This document shows positions 1 to 7,549 of a stretch of 10,920 nt of DNA, one piece after another; positions within the stretch are counted from its first letter, which is position 1; every line of letters starts with the position of its first letter. The position numbers and the translations under genes were made by a program. The notes below the pieces were generated by a model. That model was not told where the DNA came from. It worked only from the letters and a program-made list of their open reading frames with translations, and did not search any database. Source of the DNA: CAYSDL01 sp964429875 (GTDB lineage: Bacteria; Fidelibacterota; Marinisomatia; SCGC-AAA003-L08; D37C17); the NCBI GenBank assembly GCA_964429875.1, contig CAYSDL010000045.1, positions 1-10,920 on the forward strand. Direction: 5' to 3'.

Positions 1-806
1 AACTACAAGAATTTTTTAATGAAGACAATATTTCTGAAGACATCACAACAAACACAACCCAGCAAGAGAACAAAACAGTAGAAGCTCACTTTATTGCCAA
101 AGAAGATATGGTGTTTGCAGGCAAAGAAATTATTAAACAGGGATTTGATGATTGCTTTATTATTACCCTTAAAAATGATGGGACTCACTTTAAACAAGGA
201 GACACAATTGCAAGCATTGGAGGATCATCAGACATAATTCTAAAAAAAGAAAGAGTCATTTTAAATTTGCTACAAAGGTTAAGTGGTATTGCCTCAACAA
301 CCAACAGGCTTGCAAAAAAATTAGAAAAACATAAAATTCAGTTATTGGACACAAGAAAAACAACACCCGGATTAAGAGAATTTGAAAAGTTTGCAGTTAG
401 TGTCGGTGGTGGCACAAACCACAGATTTAGTCTAAAAGATGCGGTGATGATTAAAGATAATCACCTTATTGGCAATCCCAATTTAAAAGATGCGGTAGAA
501 AAAGCAGCCTCTAAAAACCCAAATAAAGATATTGAAGTAGAAGTAGACACCAAAGAGCAGTTAAATGAAGCGCTTGAAACAAGAGCAACATCCATTTTGC
601 TGGATAATTTTTCTCCAGAAACACTTCCAGAAACAATTAAACATATCAGGTCCCATAAAAATGGAAAGAACATTTACATTGAATTATCTGGGGGGATTAA
701 TTCAGAAAATATTGATGACTACTGCATAAAAGGAGTAAATGGTATTTCGATGGGCGCACTTACCCACAATATAAAAAGCAAAGACATTAGCCTTGATTTA
801 AAATGA
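1..806 (+). CDS. nadC: Nicotinate-nucleotide pyrophosphorylase (quinolinate phosphoribosyltransferase), 5'-partial
   Basis: This cytoplasmic enzyme (EC 2.4.2.19) converts quinolinate and PRPP to nicotinate mononucleotide, CO2 and pyrophosphate in de novo NAD synthesis. The frame is already open at the first complete codon (position 3) and reads LQEFFNEDNISEDITT, which matches the conserved N-terminal region of the family. The ATG at 108 is therefore internal, and the true start lies upstream of the window; roughly 10-20 residues are missing from a protein of about 280. Visible family motifs are DTRKTTPGLR (348-377, PRPP/quinolinate-binding basic residues), GGGTNHR (405-425), KDNH (453-464), the EVEVDT and LLDNF strands, and SGGI near 690 in the C-terminal barrel. 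The stop TGA overlaps the nadB ATG as ATGA at 803-806, so the two are probably translationally coupled. Identification is secure; only the 5' end is unknown. Confidence 0.96.
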   Translation, partial: LQEFFNEDNISEDITTNTTQQENKTVEAHFIAKEDMVFAGKEIIKQGFDDCFIITLKNDGTHFKQGDTIASIGGSSDIILKKERVILNLLQRLSGIASTTNRLAKKLEKHKIQLLDTRKTTPGLREFEKFAVSVGGGTNHRFSLKDAVMIKDNHLIGNPNLKDAVEKAASKNPNKDIEVEVDTKEQLNEALETRATSILLDNFSPETLPETIKHIRSHKNGKNIYIELSGGINSENIDDYCIKGVNGISMGALTHNIKSKDISLDLK

Positions 807-2350
807 ACCAAAAAAAGACAGACATTTTAATCATTGGACTTGGACTTTCCGGGATGACTGCCGCGATTACTGCCGCACAAAACGGAAAAAAAGTCACCAT
901 TATCACTAAAACAAAAGAGCTTGTTTCAGGGAACACTCCATGGGCACAGGGAGGCATTGTTTATAAAGGCTTAAATGATTCCCCGGAAAAACTTAAAAAA
1001 GATATTATGCAGGCAGGAGCCGGGCACTGCTGGGAAGAAGCAGTAGATCATTTATGTGAAAATGGACCAAAACTTGTTAAAGAAATTTTAATAGATAAAC
1101 TGCAAACAAACTTTGATCAAGAAAAGGAAAACTATAAACGTGTATCAGAGGGGGCACATAGTGAACCCAGAGTTATTTATAAAGCAGACCAGACAGGGCA
1201 AAGCATTCATAAAGCAGCATTATCTTATTTGCAGTCATTAAAGAATGTTGAAATTTTAGAAAACCACATGGCGATTGATCTGTTAACCTTTTCACACAAC
1301 TCAACTGTTTCAACAGATATTTACAAGAAGCCAGCATGTTTTGGAGCAATGGTTTTAAATAAAAACAGCAATAATGTTGTTGCAATGCTCGCATCAAAAA
1401 CAATTTTAGCAAGTGGAGGCATTGGCCAATTATTTTTACATACAACAAATCCTAAAGAATCAACTGGGGACGGTATCGCGATGGCGTGGAGAGCAGGCGC
1501 AAGGTGCTTTAATTTACATTATATTCAATTTCACCCCACGGCGCTCTATCACCCCTCAGGAAGATTCTTGATTTCAGAAGCACTTAGGGGAGAGGGAGCT
1601 AAATTGATTAATGCATCTGGAAACGAGTTTATGCAAGATTATCATAAGCTTGGAGCATTAGCTCCACGAGATATAGTCTCACGATCTATACACATTCAAA
1701 TGCTAAAAGAAGAATCAGATTGTATGTTTTTAGATATCACACACAAAGATAAAGAGTGGCTTATAAAAAGATTCCCCACAATATATAATTACTGTTTAAG
1801 TAAAGGAATTGATATTTCAAGGGAACCTATTCCTATAGTACCGGCAGCACACTATAATTGTGGAGGCGTTGGAGTTAATTTGGTGGGGAAAACATCCCTT
1901 AAAAGGCTTTATGCAGTTGGAGAAGTTGCCTGCAGCGGGGTCCATGGGGCCAATAGATTGGCAAGCACCTCCCTTCTTGAATGCTTAGTGTGGGGACATT
2001 ATTCTGGAAAAGATGCCATTGAAGATAAAGATGATGATAATTATTTTCCTCCAATGAACAAATGGGAGCAAGGCAGAGGGAGTGTTGATAAAGCACAAAT
2101 AGCCCAGGAATGGCTAACCATTAAAAATACTATGTGGAATCTTGCAGGACTCATTAGATCTCAGGAAAAATTACATACAGCTATGAATATTCTAAGAAAC
2201 CTGCAATCAGAAGTTGAACACACCTATCAAAAAAGCAAACTAGATAATAATGTTATTTCTCTTAGAAATGGAGCGCAAACAGCTCTTGCGATTATTTCAT
2301 CAAGCGTTGAAGCGCGAGAAAGCAAAGGGACACATTATGTTGAAGATTGA
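803..2350 (+). CDS. nadB: L-aspartate oxidase
   Basis: This flavoenzyme (EC 1.4.3.16) oxidises L-aspartate to iminoaspartate, the substrate NadA condenses with dihydroxyacetone phosphate to form quinolinate. The 515-residue length is close to the usual 510-540. An N-terminal Rossmann motif, IIGLGLSGMTAA (residues 10-21), binds FAD, followed by the NTPWAQGGI segment typical of NadB and the succinate dehydrogenase/fumarate reductase flavoprotein family. By comparison with the remembered E. coli numbering, the active-site residues are present: H244 (QFHPT), R289 (APRD), H350 (AAHYNCGG) and R385 (HGANR). A helical C-terminal domain follows from about residue 425. The start is the ATG inside the nadC stop; there is no clear Shine-Dalgarno, so reinitiation from nadC is likely. 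No nadA is in the window; it could lie upstream of nadC. The last 16 bases overlap the end of panC on the opposite strand. Confidence 0.97.
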   Translation: MNQKKTDILIIGLGLSGMTAAITAAQNGKKVTIITKTKELVSGNTPWAQGGIVYKGLNDSPEKLKKDIMQAGAGHCWEEAVDHLCENGPKLVKEILIDKLQTNFDQEKENYKRVSEGAHSEPRVIYKADQTGQSIHKAALSYLQSLKNVEILENHMAIDLLTFSHNSTVSTDIYKKPACFGAMVLNKNSNNVVAMLASKTILASGGIGQLFLHTTNPKESTGDGIAMAWRAGARCFNLHYIQFHPTALYHPSGRFLISEALRGEGAKLINASGNEFMQDYHKLGALAPRDIVSRSIHIQMLKEESDCMFLDITHKDKEWLIKRFPTIYNYCLSKGIDISREPIPIVPAAHYNCGGVGVNLVGKTSLKRLYAVGEVACSGVHGANRLASTSLLECLVWGHYSGKDAIEDKDDDNYFPPMNKWEQGRGSVDKAQIAQEWLTIKNTMWNLAGLIRSQEKLHTAMNILRNLQSEVEHTYQKSKLDNNVISLRNGAQTALAIISSSVEARESKGTHYVED

Positions 2351-3177
2351 TAAGTAAAATTATCTATTAATCTTACATCATTAAAATATACAGCCGCGCT
2401 AATTAATACATTCCCAGCAACAACATCAATTTCATTTAATGTTTTTTTATTAGCTATTGAAATATAATCTAACTTTATTTTTTTATTTTTAGATAAATTT
2501 TCTTTAAACTGTTTTTTTAAAATTTTAGAACTTAATTCACCCTCATCAATAGCCTTTTTAATTTTTAATAAAACCCTACTAAAGCAAGAAGCCTCCAATT
2601 GCTCATTAATAGATAAATAATGATTTCTAGAACTAAGAGCTAATCCATTTTTATCTCTTATAGTAGGGCATGACACCAAAGCAATTTCATAATTCATTTG
2701 CGCAATCATTTCTTTTATAATAATTAATTGCTGTGCATCTTTTTCACCAAAAAAAACATGTGTTGGATCAACAACATTAAATAGTTTTGACACAATTTTA
2801 GTAACCCCATAAAAAAAATGAGGCCTAGATTGTCCCTCTAGCCTTTCAAATAAAGAAGAAGGCGGAATATCAACATCTTTGACATTAACATACATTTCTT
2901 CTTCATCGGGTAAAAACAAGACATCAACATCAAGATCTTTTAATAAATCAATATCATTTTCTAAGGTTTTTGGATACGATTTAAGATCTTCGTTTGGAGA
3001 AAACTGAGCGGGGTTAAGAAAAATTGAAACCACGCTATTTTTACACATCTCTTTAGATTTATTAACAAGGGATAAATGACCTTGATGTAGGGCCCCCATA
3101 GTTGGAACAAAACCTACAAAGGAAGTTGTCTTTGATCTCCAATCAAAAAACGCCTTTGCAGTTTTAAGAATTTTCAT
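2335..3177 (-). CDS. panC: Pantothenate synthetase (pantoate--beta-alanine ligase)
   Basis: PanC (EC 6.3.2.1) joins pantoate and beta-alanine using ATP through a pantoyl-adenylate intermediate, the last step to pantothenate. The 280 residues match the family length. Visible motifs are FVPTMGALHQGH (residues 23-34), containing the HIGH-like nucleotidylyl-transferase signature with H31 and H34; FLNPAQFSPNEDL (53-65); EGQSRPHFFYGV (114-125); FGEKDAQQ (143-150); and GLALSSRN (178-185), the KMSKS-equivalent region. It is the last gene of panD-panB-panC, and its ATG lies two bases after the panB stop. No good Shine-Dalgarno precedes it, which fits coupling to panB. The C-terminus is short after about residue 265, and its coding end runs 16 bases into the convergent nadB gene. 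No hairpin terminator is visible between the two. Confidence 0.97.
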   Translation of the reverse strand: MKILKTAKAFFDWRSKTTSFVGFVPTMGALHQGHLSLVNKSKEMCKNSVVSIFLNPAQFSPNEDLKSYPKTLENDIDLLKDLDVDVLFLPDEEEMYVNVKDVDIPPSSLFERLEGQSRPHFFYGVTKIVSKLFNVVDPTHVFFGEKDAQQLIIIKEMIAQMNYEIALVSCPTIRDKNGLALSSRNHYLSINEQLEASCFSRVLLKIKKAIDEGELSSKILKKQFKENLSKNKKIKLDYISIANKKTLNEIDVVAGNVLISAAVYFNDVRLIDNFTYQSST

Positions 3178-3179
3178 TT

Positions 3180-3950
3180 TTAAGAATTTTCTATATCAGA
3201 TTTATATTTTTTAACAACATCAAGCATATTGCTATATATTGAATCATATTGCATGGCATGTTTTGGAGGCTTGTTTTTTGATAATCCCATAATATCATGA
3301 AAAACTTGAATTTGGCCATCACAAGCATTTCCAGAACCAATACCAATCGATGGAATTGATAATTTCTCAGTGATTTTTTGAGCAAGCTTTTCAGGTATAC
3401 ATTCAAGGACAACACCAAAGGCCCCGCTATCCTCTACAGCCTTAGCATCATCAATAATTTTTTGCGCTTCGTTTGGAGTTTTCCCTTGAATACTATAACC
3501 AGACAGCTGATGGTAAGACTGAGGAGTTAATCCCACATGACCCAAAACAGGTATTCCAAAATCAACTAATTTTTTTATATGTTGTTCAACATTTATACCA
3601 CCTTCAAGCTTTACGGCAGAAGCACCACCATCTTTAATAAACATGCCAGCATTTTTAATCGTTTCTTCAATTGAGGGCTGATAAGACAAAAAAGGCATGT
3701 CAGCAACAACCAAACTATTTTTAGCACCTCTTGTTACAGCTTTTACAACAAGCATCATTTCAGCCATAGACACAGGGACGGTTGTATCATACCCATAAAT
3801 TGTCATAGAGGCACTATCACCAACTAAAATCAAAGGTATCCCAGCATCATCAAGAATTTGAGCCGATGTAAAATCATAGGCTGTTAAGGTAGCAAAAACA
3901 GAGGGGTCGTTTTTAAATTGCTTTATATCTTGAACAGTAATTTTTTTCAA
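3180..3950 (-). CDS. panB: 3-methyl-2-oxobutanoate hydroxymethyltransferase (ketopantoate hydroxymethyltransferase)
   Basis: PanB (EC 2.1.2.11) transfers a hydroxymethyl group from 5,10-methylene-tetrahydrofolate to alpha-ketoisovalerate, giving ketopantoate. The 256 residues are close to the usual 260-280. Metal and substrate residues are readable: LTAYDFTSA (22-30), VGDSASM with D45 (43-49), ADMPF with D84 (83-87), KLEGG with E116 (114-118), the catalytic-type E183 in LECIP, and IGIGSG (202-207). The start codon is TTG at 3950-3948, because the plus strand reads CAA there. It overlaps the panD stop as TTGA. No in-frame ATG occurs before the conserved domain, and the N-terminus aligns with the family at this TTG. 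There is no clear Shine-Dalgarno, so translation is probably coupled to panD. PanE/ketopantoate reductase, the next step, is not in the window. Confidence 0.96.
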   Translation of the reverse strand: MKKITVQDIKQFKNDPSVFATLTAYDFTSAQILDDAGIPLILVGDSASMTIYGYDTTVPVSMAEMMLVVKAVTRGAKNSLVVADMPFLSYQPSIEETIKNAGMFIKDGGASAVKLEGGINVEQHIKKLVDFGIPVLGHVGLTPQSYHQLSGYSIQGKTPNEAQKIIDDAKAVEDSGAFGVVLECIPEKLAQKITEKLSIPSIGIGSGNACDGQIQVFHDIMGLSKNKPPKHAMQYDSIYSNMLDVVKKYKSDIENS

Positions 3951-4297
3951 TCTACGATTTCATTTTGGTTATTAACTTTAACAAAAACAGGAGAATGATT
4001 TTCTGTGTTTTCTTTTTCAATAAGACAATAGGAAAGAATAATTATAGTATCATTAGGCTTAATTAAATGAGCAGCTGCACCATTAATACAAATAGATTTT
4101 GAACTACGGGGAGCCTTAATAACATATGTTTCTACTCTATTTCCATTTGTAATATCTAAAACATGCACCTTTTCATATAATTGAAGACCTGCAGCCTCTA
4201 TTAATGATTCATCAATTGAAATAGACCCTTCATAATCAAGGTTGGCATCTGTAACTGTTGCCCTATGAATTTTAGATTTTAATAATTTAATTTGCAT
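3947..4297 (-). CDS. panD: Aspartate 1-decarboxylase proenzyme
   Basis: PanD (EC 4.1.1.11) decarboxylates L-aspartate to beta-alanine, the second substrate of PanC. The enzyme is made as a proenzyme and self-cleaves at Gly-Ser to create a pyruvoyl cofactor. Here YEGS places the cleavage between G24 and S25, the position I recall for E. coli. Other known active-site residues also fall at matching positions: K9, R54, Y58 and the NGAAAH stretch (72-77). The 116-residue length is somewhat short of the E. coli 126 but typical of many family members. It is the first gene of the minus-strand panDBC operon, with an ATG start preceded by a weak purine run (GGAAAA on the minus strand around 4308-4313). 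Its promoter should lie in the AT-rich divergent spacer upstream. The stop shares bases with the panB TTG start. Confidence 0.96.
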   Translation of the reverse strand: MQIKLLKSKIHRATVTDANLDYEGSISIDESLIEAAGLQLYEKVHVLDITNGNRVETYVIKAPRSSKSICINGAAAHLIKPNDTIIILSYCLIEKENTENHSPVFVKVNNQNEIVD

Positions 4298-4442
4298 AAA
4301 AGATGTTTTTTCCGATTATTTATTTTACATAATTTAAAAATAATAGTTAAAATTAATTATAAGATAATAACTATATAATTTTTTAATAGATTATTAATGA
4401 CCAGAATAACTAAATTACTAAACAACAATAAAGGCCCCTAAT
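4298..4442. promoter_or_regulatory. Divergent intergenic region with putative promoters
   Basis: This spacer of 145 bases separates the start codons of panD (minus strand) and the lipoprotein gene (plus strand), so both operons should start here. It is extremely AT-rich from about 4310 to 4420. A perfect TATAAT hexamer sits at 4374-4379 on the plus strand, 63 bases before the lipoprotein ATG. Another TATAAT is readable on the minus strand at 4361-4356, about 59 bases before the panD ATG. Neither has a convincing -35 element at 16-18 bases, and in sequence this AT-rich such hexamers occur by chance. The ATG at 4443 is preceded only by a weak AAAGG at 4430-4434. I see no tRNA, riboswitch fold or small ORF in this spacer. 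Confidence 0.35.
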
Positions 4443-5333
4443 ATGAATAATAGTCTTTATAAAATCACTTTCTACTTTTTCATATGTATCTTTATTAGTA
4501 ACTGTGGTTTTAGTTTATTTAATAATTCTAAAAAAAATAAACAGCCATCTTCCGACGTATCAAAACAAGAAATAGTTGACAACACTCAGTCCTCTAACGA
4601 TATTGAAAGAGATGATATATTAACAGCCAAAAGGCTTGATAGTGTTTCCTCTTCTTCAGATGACAACACCCAACAAATTGCTATATTAAAAGCAAAAATC
4701 AAACATCTTGAAAAAGAATTATCATCCAAAGGTGAGAGCACTAATATTTTTAGCAACCCCTATTCTCTTTTTAACCAGCAGATTATTATGGATAATGGAA
4801 CCATCTATTATGGCAGTGTTGTGTATCAAGATGATCAATATGTAACAATAGAAACATTAATTGGAAAGCTGAACATAGAAAGAAACAGAATTACAAGAGT
4901 TCTATCACATCATCTAGCCAAAGAAGACATTCCAGCTTTCCCAGATGTTGATTTTGAGGAAAACACTGAAATTGAAGATGGCGAACTTCTTTATAAGAGC
5001 CCAGCAAATGTTATTTTATTGGGCAACATCAACACCTCTATAGATGATATTGGAAATACAGTGCTTAGCGGACAATTAAAAAATACAGGTGGACAAAGAG
5101 CAGATTTTGCAAAAATCCACATGACTTTATATAGAGACTGGTCAAAGACCTTAGAGCCAAAAACATTTACAGTATTTGTTAATGGGACAACACATTATTT
5201 TGATGCAGATAGTACAAAAATTTCTGATTCAAGCATAGAACCAAAAGCATTAGCAGATTTCTCATTAACTATCCCAAGAAGCTTTGGAAATGTTATGAGC
5301 TGGAAATACGATATAGATTTTGAACAATATTAA
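4443..5333 (+). CDS. Predicted outer-membrane lipoprotein with coiled coil, SH3-like strand segment and FxLYD-like domain
   Basis: I do not recognise a named family for the whole 296-residue protein. The N-terminus has a hydrophobic stretch (residues 7-19) ending in ISNCG, a lipobox with C21 as the lipidated residue; Asn at -1 is less usual than Ser, Ala or Gly. A polar Ser/Asp/Lys-rich linker (23-75) is followed by a short coiled coil (about 76-97, AILKAKIKHLEKEL). Next comes a compact beta segment (111-153: DNGTIYYGSVV, then VTIETLIGKLNIERNRI), which looks like a small SH3/Sm-like barrel. The C-terminal region from about 188 (GNINTSI, LSGQLKNTGG, ALADFSLTIP) resembles the FxLYD-type extracellular beta-sandwich. 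It opens the plus-strand operon leading to motA/motB and is probably anchored in the outer membrane, facing the periplasm. A role as scaffold or partner of the motor is inference from position only. Confidence 0.8.
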   Translation: MNNSLYKITFYFFICIFISNCGFSLFNNSKKNKQPSSDVSKQEIVDNTQSSNDIERDDILTAKRLDSVSSSSDDNTQQIAILKAKIKHLEKELSSKGESTNIFSNPYSLFNQQIIMDNGTIYYGSVVYQDDQYVTIETLIGKLNIERNRITRVLSHHLAKEDIPAFPDVDFEENTEIEDGELLYKSPANVILLGNINTSIDDIGNTVLSGQLKNTGGQRADFAKIHMTLYRDWSKTLEPKTFTVFVNGTTHYFDADSTKISDSSIEPKALADFSLTIPRSFGNVMSWKYDIDFEQY

Positions 5334-5371
5334 CATAAAGGCAATCTTTTATTTATATGATATTAATATAG

Positions 5372-6751
5372 ATGACTACTAACAAACCGCATTATTTAGT
5401 TAAATACATTTTAATTTGTTTGTTTATAACAAATTTATATTCGCATTCTAGAGTGGCCTTTTCAAGGCCCGGGATGTTTATAAGAACACCATCTTCTCTA
5501 ATCCAAAAATCAAACAATTATTTTGTTGGGCTATCAACAGAAATAATCAATATAGATCAAAAAATTTCTTCTAAATCAATACACTTTAAAGCAACGAGCT
5601 TAAATGGCTTTGAATATGGAGTTTCTTATTCTCAGCGAGCACGATCAAACACATCAGAAGAAACGCCCGAAGCAGAATTTTCATTTCACTTTAATAAAGA
5701 AGTTTATAGTAGGGATAATTTTATTATTAATGTTGGAATACAAGATATTATATATCATGCTGAATCAGAAAACCAAATCTCTGCTTTTTTAAGTTTGATT
5801 AATAAAAACATAAACCTGGGAAATCAATTTAAATTACAAAGCGCTATTGGTTTTGGAACAGGAAAAATTAATTCTGATTCATATGATTATGAAACAGGGA
5901 TTGCTAAATCCCCAGATTTTTTTGCAGGCCTAAATATCTTAACACCGCTATTCCCAAAACTGGGAGGATTAAAAATTTTAGCAGATTATGATGGCTCAGG
6001 TATTAATGTTGCTACAGGATTACACCCAACTAAAAATACTTATTTAAGAATAGGTATTACTCATTTTGAAAACATTGTTAAGTTTAATACGCTGGAAAAC
6101 CAAAACACACAATCTATTTATAATGATTCACCCGGTATATCTATGGGATTAGATTTTAAAATACCAACAAACAATCAAAGTGATCTCAGCAATCATTATG
6201 ATACAATAGAACAGCCCTGCTATCTATCTATAGATGAAACAAATTGGCACGAACCCCTTTTATTAAATGAAGAGTGCGCTGATAGAACACTCAATCATTT
6301 AGCTATAAACATCAATCAAGCTTTTCAAAATATCAATGACTCATTATTAATGTTAAATCAAGATCTACACACACAACAAAAAACAAACATGTCACTAAGC
6401 AATGAAACAAAAATCTTGCAAGATTCAATTTATATGCAATATCTTAATCAACGAATTTCTCAATCAGAAATTAATCAAGCAATGAAACATTTATCAAATT
6501 CATTACAAAATTATTATTTAGATGATTATAAGCAGGCGCTCTTTGAAGTTGATCAGGCACAAAAATATTTACCAGATTTAGCATATATATATGCAAGAAA
6601 AGGATCAATTTATTATAAATTAGGAGATATAGATCGTGCAACAATTAATTGGAACATTGCACTTCAATTAGATCCAGAATATGTTGAGGTTAGACAAATG
6701 CTGGCAAGCATTAAAATAAATAATGTTAACCCAGATGTTTTATCAAATTAA
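5372..6751 (+). CDS. Predicted outer-membrane beta-barrel protein with C-terminal coiled coil and TPR repeats
   Basis: This 459-residue protein has a signal peptide (hydrophobic core about 11-23, cleavage probably before residue 27 or 32). A region rich in alternating beta strands (about 36-265) follows. RPGMFIRTPSSL near its start, and KILADYDGSGINVATGLHP (201-219) later, recall YjbH-like outer-membrane barrels, though I would not assign it firmly. A linker with two cysteines (C283, C302) that might form a disulfide comes next. After it is a helical, probably coiled-coil stretch (305-365), then about two TPR units (368-449, including ALFEVDQAQKYLPD and ARKGSIYYKLGDIDRA). A barrel with a C-terminal helical/TPR arm would reach into the periplasm. 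The ATG at 5372 lacks a clear Shine-Dalgarno; an earlier in-frame ATG at 5357 is closed by TAG. It lies 38 bases after the lipoprotein gene and 12 before motA, so co-transcription is likely. Confidence 0.78.
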   Translation: MTTNKPHYLVKYILICLFITNLYSHSRVAFSRPGMFIRTPSSLIQKSNNYFVGLSTEIINIDQKISSKSIHFKATSLNGFEYGVSYSQRARSNTSEETPEAEFSFHFNKEVYSRDNFIINVGIQDIIYHAESENQISAFLSLINKNINLGNQFKLQSAIGFGTGKINSDSYDYETGIAKSPDFFAGLNILTPLFPKLGGLKILADYDGSGINVATGLHPTKNTYLRIGITHFENIVKFNTLENQNTQSIYNDSPGISMGLDFKIPTNNQSDLSNHYDTIEQPCYLSIDETNWHEPLLLNEECADRTLNHLAININQAFQNINDSLLMLNQDLHTQQKTNMSLSNETKILQDSIYMQYLNQRISQSEINQAMKHLSNSLQNYYLDDYKQALFEVDQAQKYLPDLAYIYARKGSIYYKLGDIDRATINWNIALQLDPEYVEVRQMLASIKINNVNPDVLSN

Positions 6752-6757
6752 AAGGAG
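6752..6757 (+). promoter_or_regulatory. Strong Shine-Dalgarno of the motA-like gene
   Basis: AAGGAG lies six bases before the ATG at 6764, directly after the stop of the preceding gene. It fixes the MotA start and is much stronger than the initiation signals of the pan, nad and first two operon genes. Confidence 0.8.
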
Positions 6758-6763
6758 AATTTT

Positions 6764-7549
6764 ATGGATATTGCCACCATTATTGGATTAATCACAGGAA
6801 TAGCTTTAATTATTTTTGCTATGCTTTTAGAGGCTTCATATGATATGGCAGAGCTTGCAAAATTCTGGTCAGCATCTAGCATGATGATTGTTCTTGGTGG
6901 AACCATGGCAGCAACAGCTATTGGGTTTAGATTAAAGGAAATTTTACGAGTCTTTTCACTCATAAAATTTGTTGTAACAAAGCCAAAATTTATTTTACCT
7001 GATCTTGTTACAGAATTAATTAAAGCCTCAGAAGCTAATAAACAAGGAACTGCAGAACTAGAAAAACATCTTGAAACAACTCAAACACATTTTATAAAAG
7101 ACGGTTTAGTTTTTATTGTTAATGGAATGAAATATGATGATATTAAGCAAATATTAACTCGAAGAGAAGAATTTAGATTTAAAAGAGAGTCGCATGAATC
7201 AGATTTAATGAAAACGCTAGGCACTTTTTCTCCAGCCTTTGGAATGGTTGGAACTTTAATAGGCTTAGTTTTTATGTTATTTAATATGGGGGGCGACCCA
7301 GCAGCTATGGGGCCTGCTATGGCTGTTGCTCTTGTTACAACATTTTATGGCTCAGTGCTTGCAAACTTAGTTTTTATTCCTTTCTCAGAAAAATTAGAAT
7401 TAAGAAATAAAGAAAATGCAGATGCACACAAGTTGATGATTGAGGGCATTTTATTAATTTGGCAAAAAAGACACCCCTTAGATGTTAAAGATTTATTAAC
7501 AGCACACATACCGCCAGAAGAAAGAAAACAATTCCAAGATGATGAATAA
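6764..7549 (+). CDS. motA: MotA/PomA-type stator subunit
   Basis: This 261-residue inner-membrane protein belongs to the MotA/PomA family: it conducts H+ or Na+ together with MotB and pushes a rotor through its cytoplasmic loop. Four membrane segments are readable: about 4-22, 36-54, 152-174 and 183-206. A large cytoplasmic domain lies between the second and third and holds a charge-rich stretch (ILTRREEFRFKRE, 130-142), the region that contacts FliG in flagellar motors. TM3 contains TFSPAFGMVGTLIGL with P157, and TM4 ends in FIPF with P206; these match the two conserved channel prolines (P173 and P222 of E. coli). Length and four-helix layout separate it from ExbB/TolQ and from ZorA, which has a long C-terminal tail. 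The last 11 bases overlap the next gene. No flagellar genes are nearby, so the rotor it drives is probably the FliG-like protein two genes downstream. Confidence 0.95.
   Translation: MDIATIIGLITGIALIIFAMLLEASYDMAELAKFWSASSMMIVLGGTMAATAIGFRLKEILRVFSLIKFVVTKPKFILPDLVTELIKASEANKQGTAELEKHLETTQTHFIKDGLVFIVNGMKYDDIKQILTRREEFRFKRESHESDLMKTLGTFSPAFGMVGTLIGLVFMLFNMGGDPAAMGPAMAVALVTTFYGSVLANLVFIPFSEKLELRNKENADAHKLMIEGILLIWQKRHPLDVKDLLTAHIPPEERKQFQDDE

Noticed and set aside
108..110. ATG at 108 as the nadC start
   Set aside because: The same frame is open from position 3 and encodes conserved NadC N-terminal sequence, so this Met is internal and the gene is cut by the window edge.
1173..1448. Minus-strand open frame inside nadB
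   Set aside because: It is antisense to the strongly conserved nadB coding sequence and shows no recognisable motif.
4298..4442. Riboswitch or small RNA in the panD-lipoprotein spacer
   Set aside because: The region is almost pure A/T with no stable GC-containing hairpin or recognisable conserved RNA motif.
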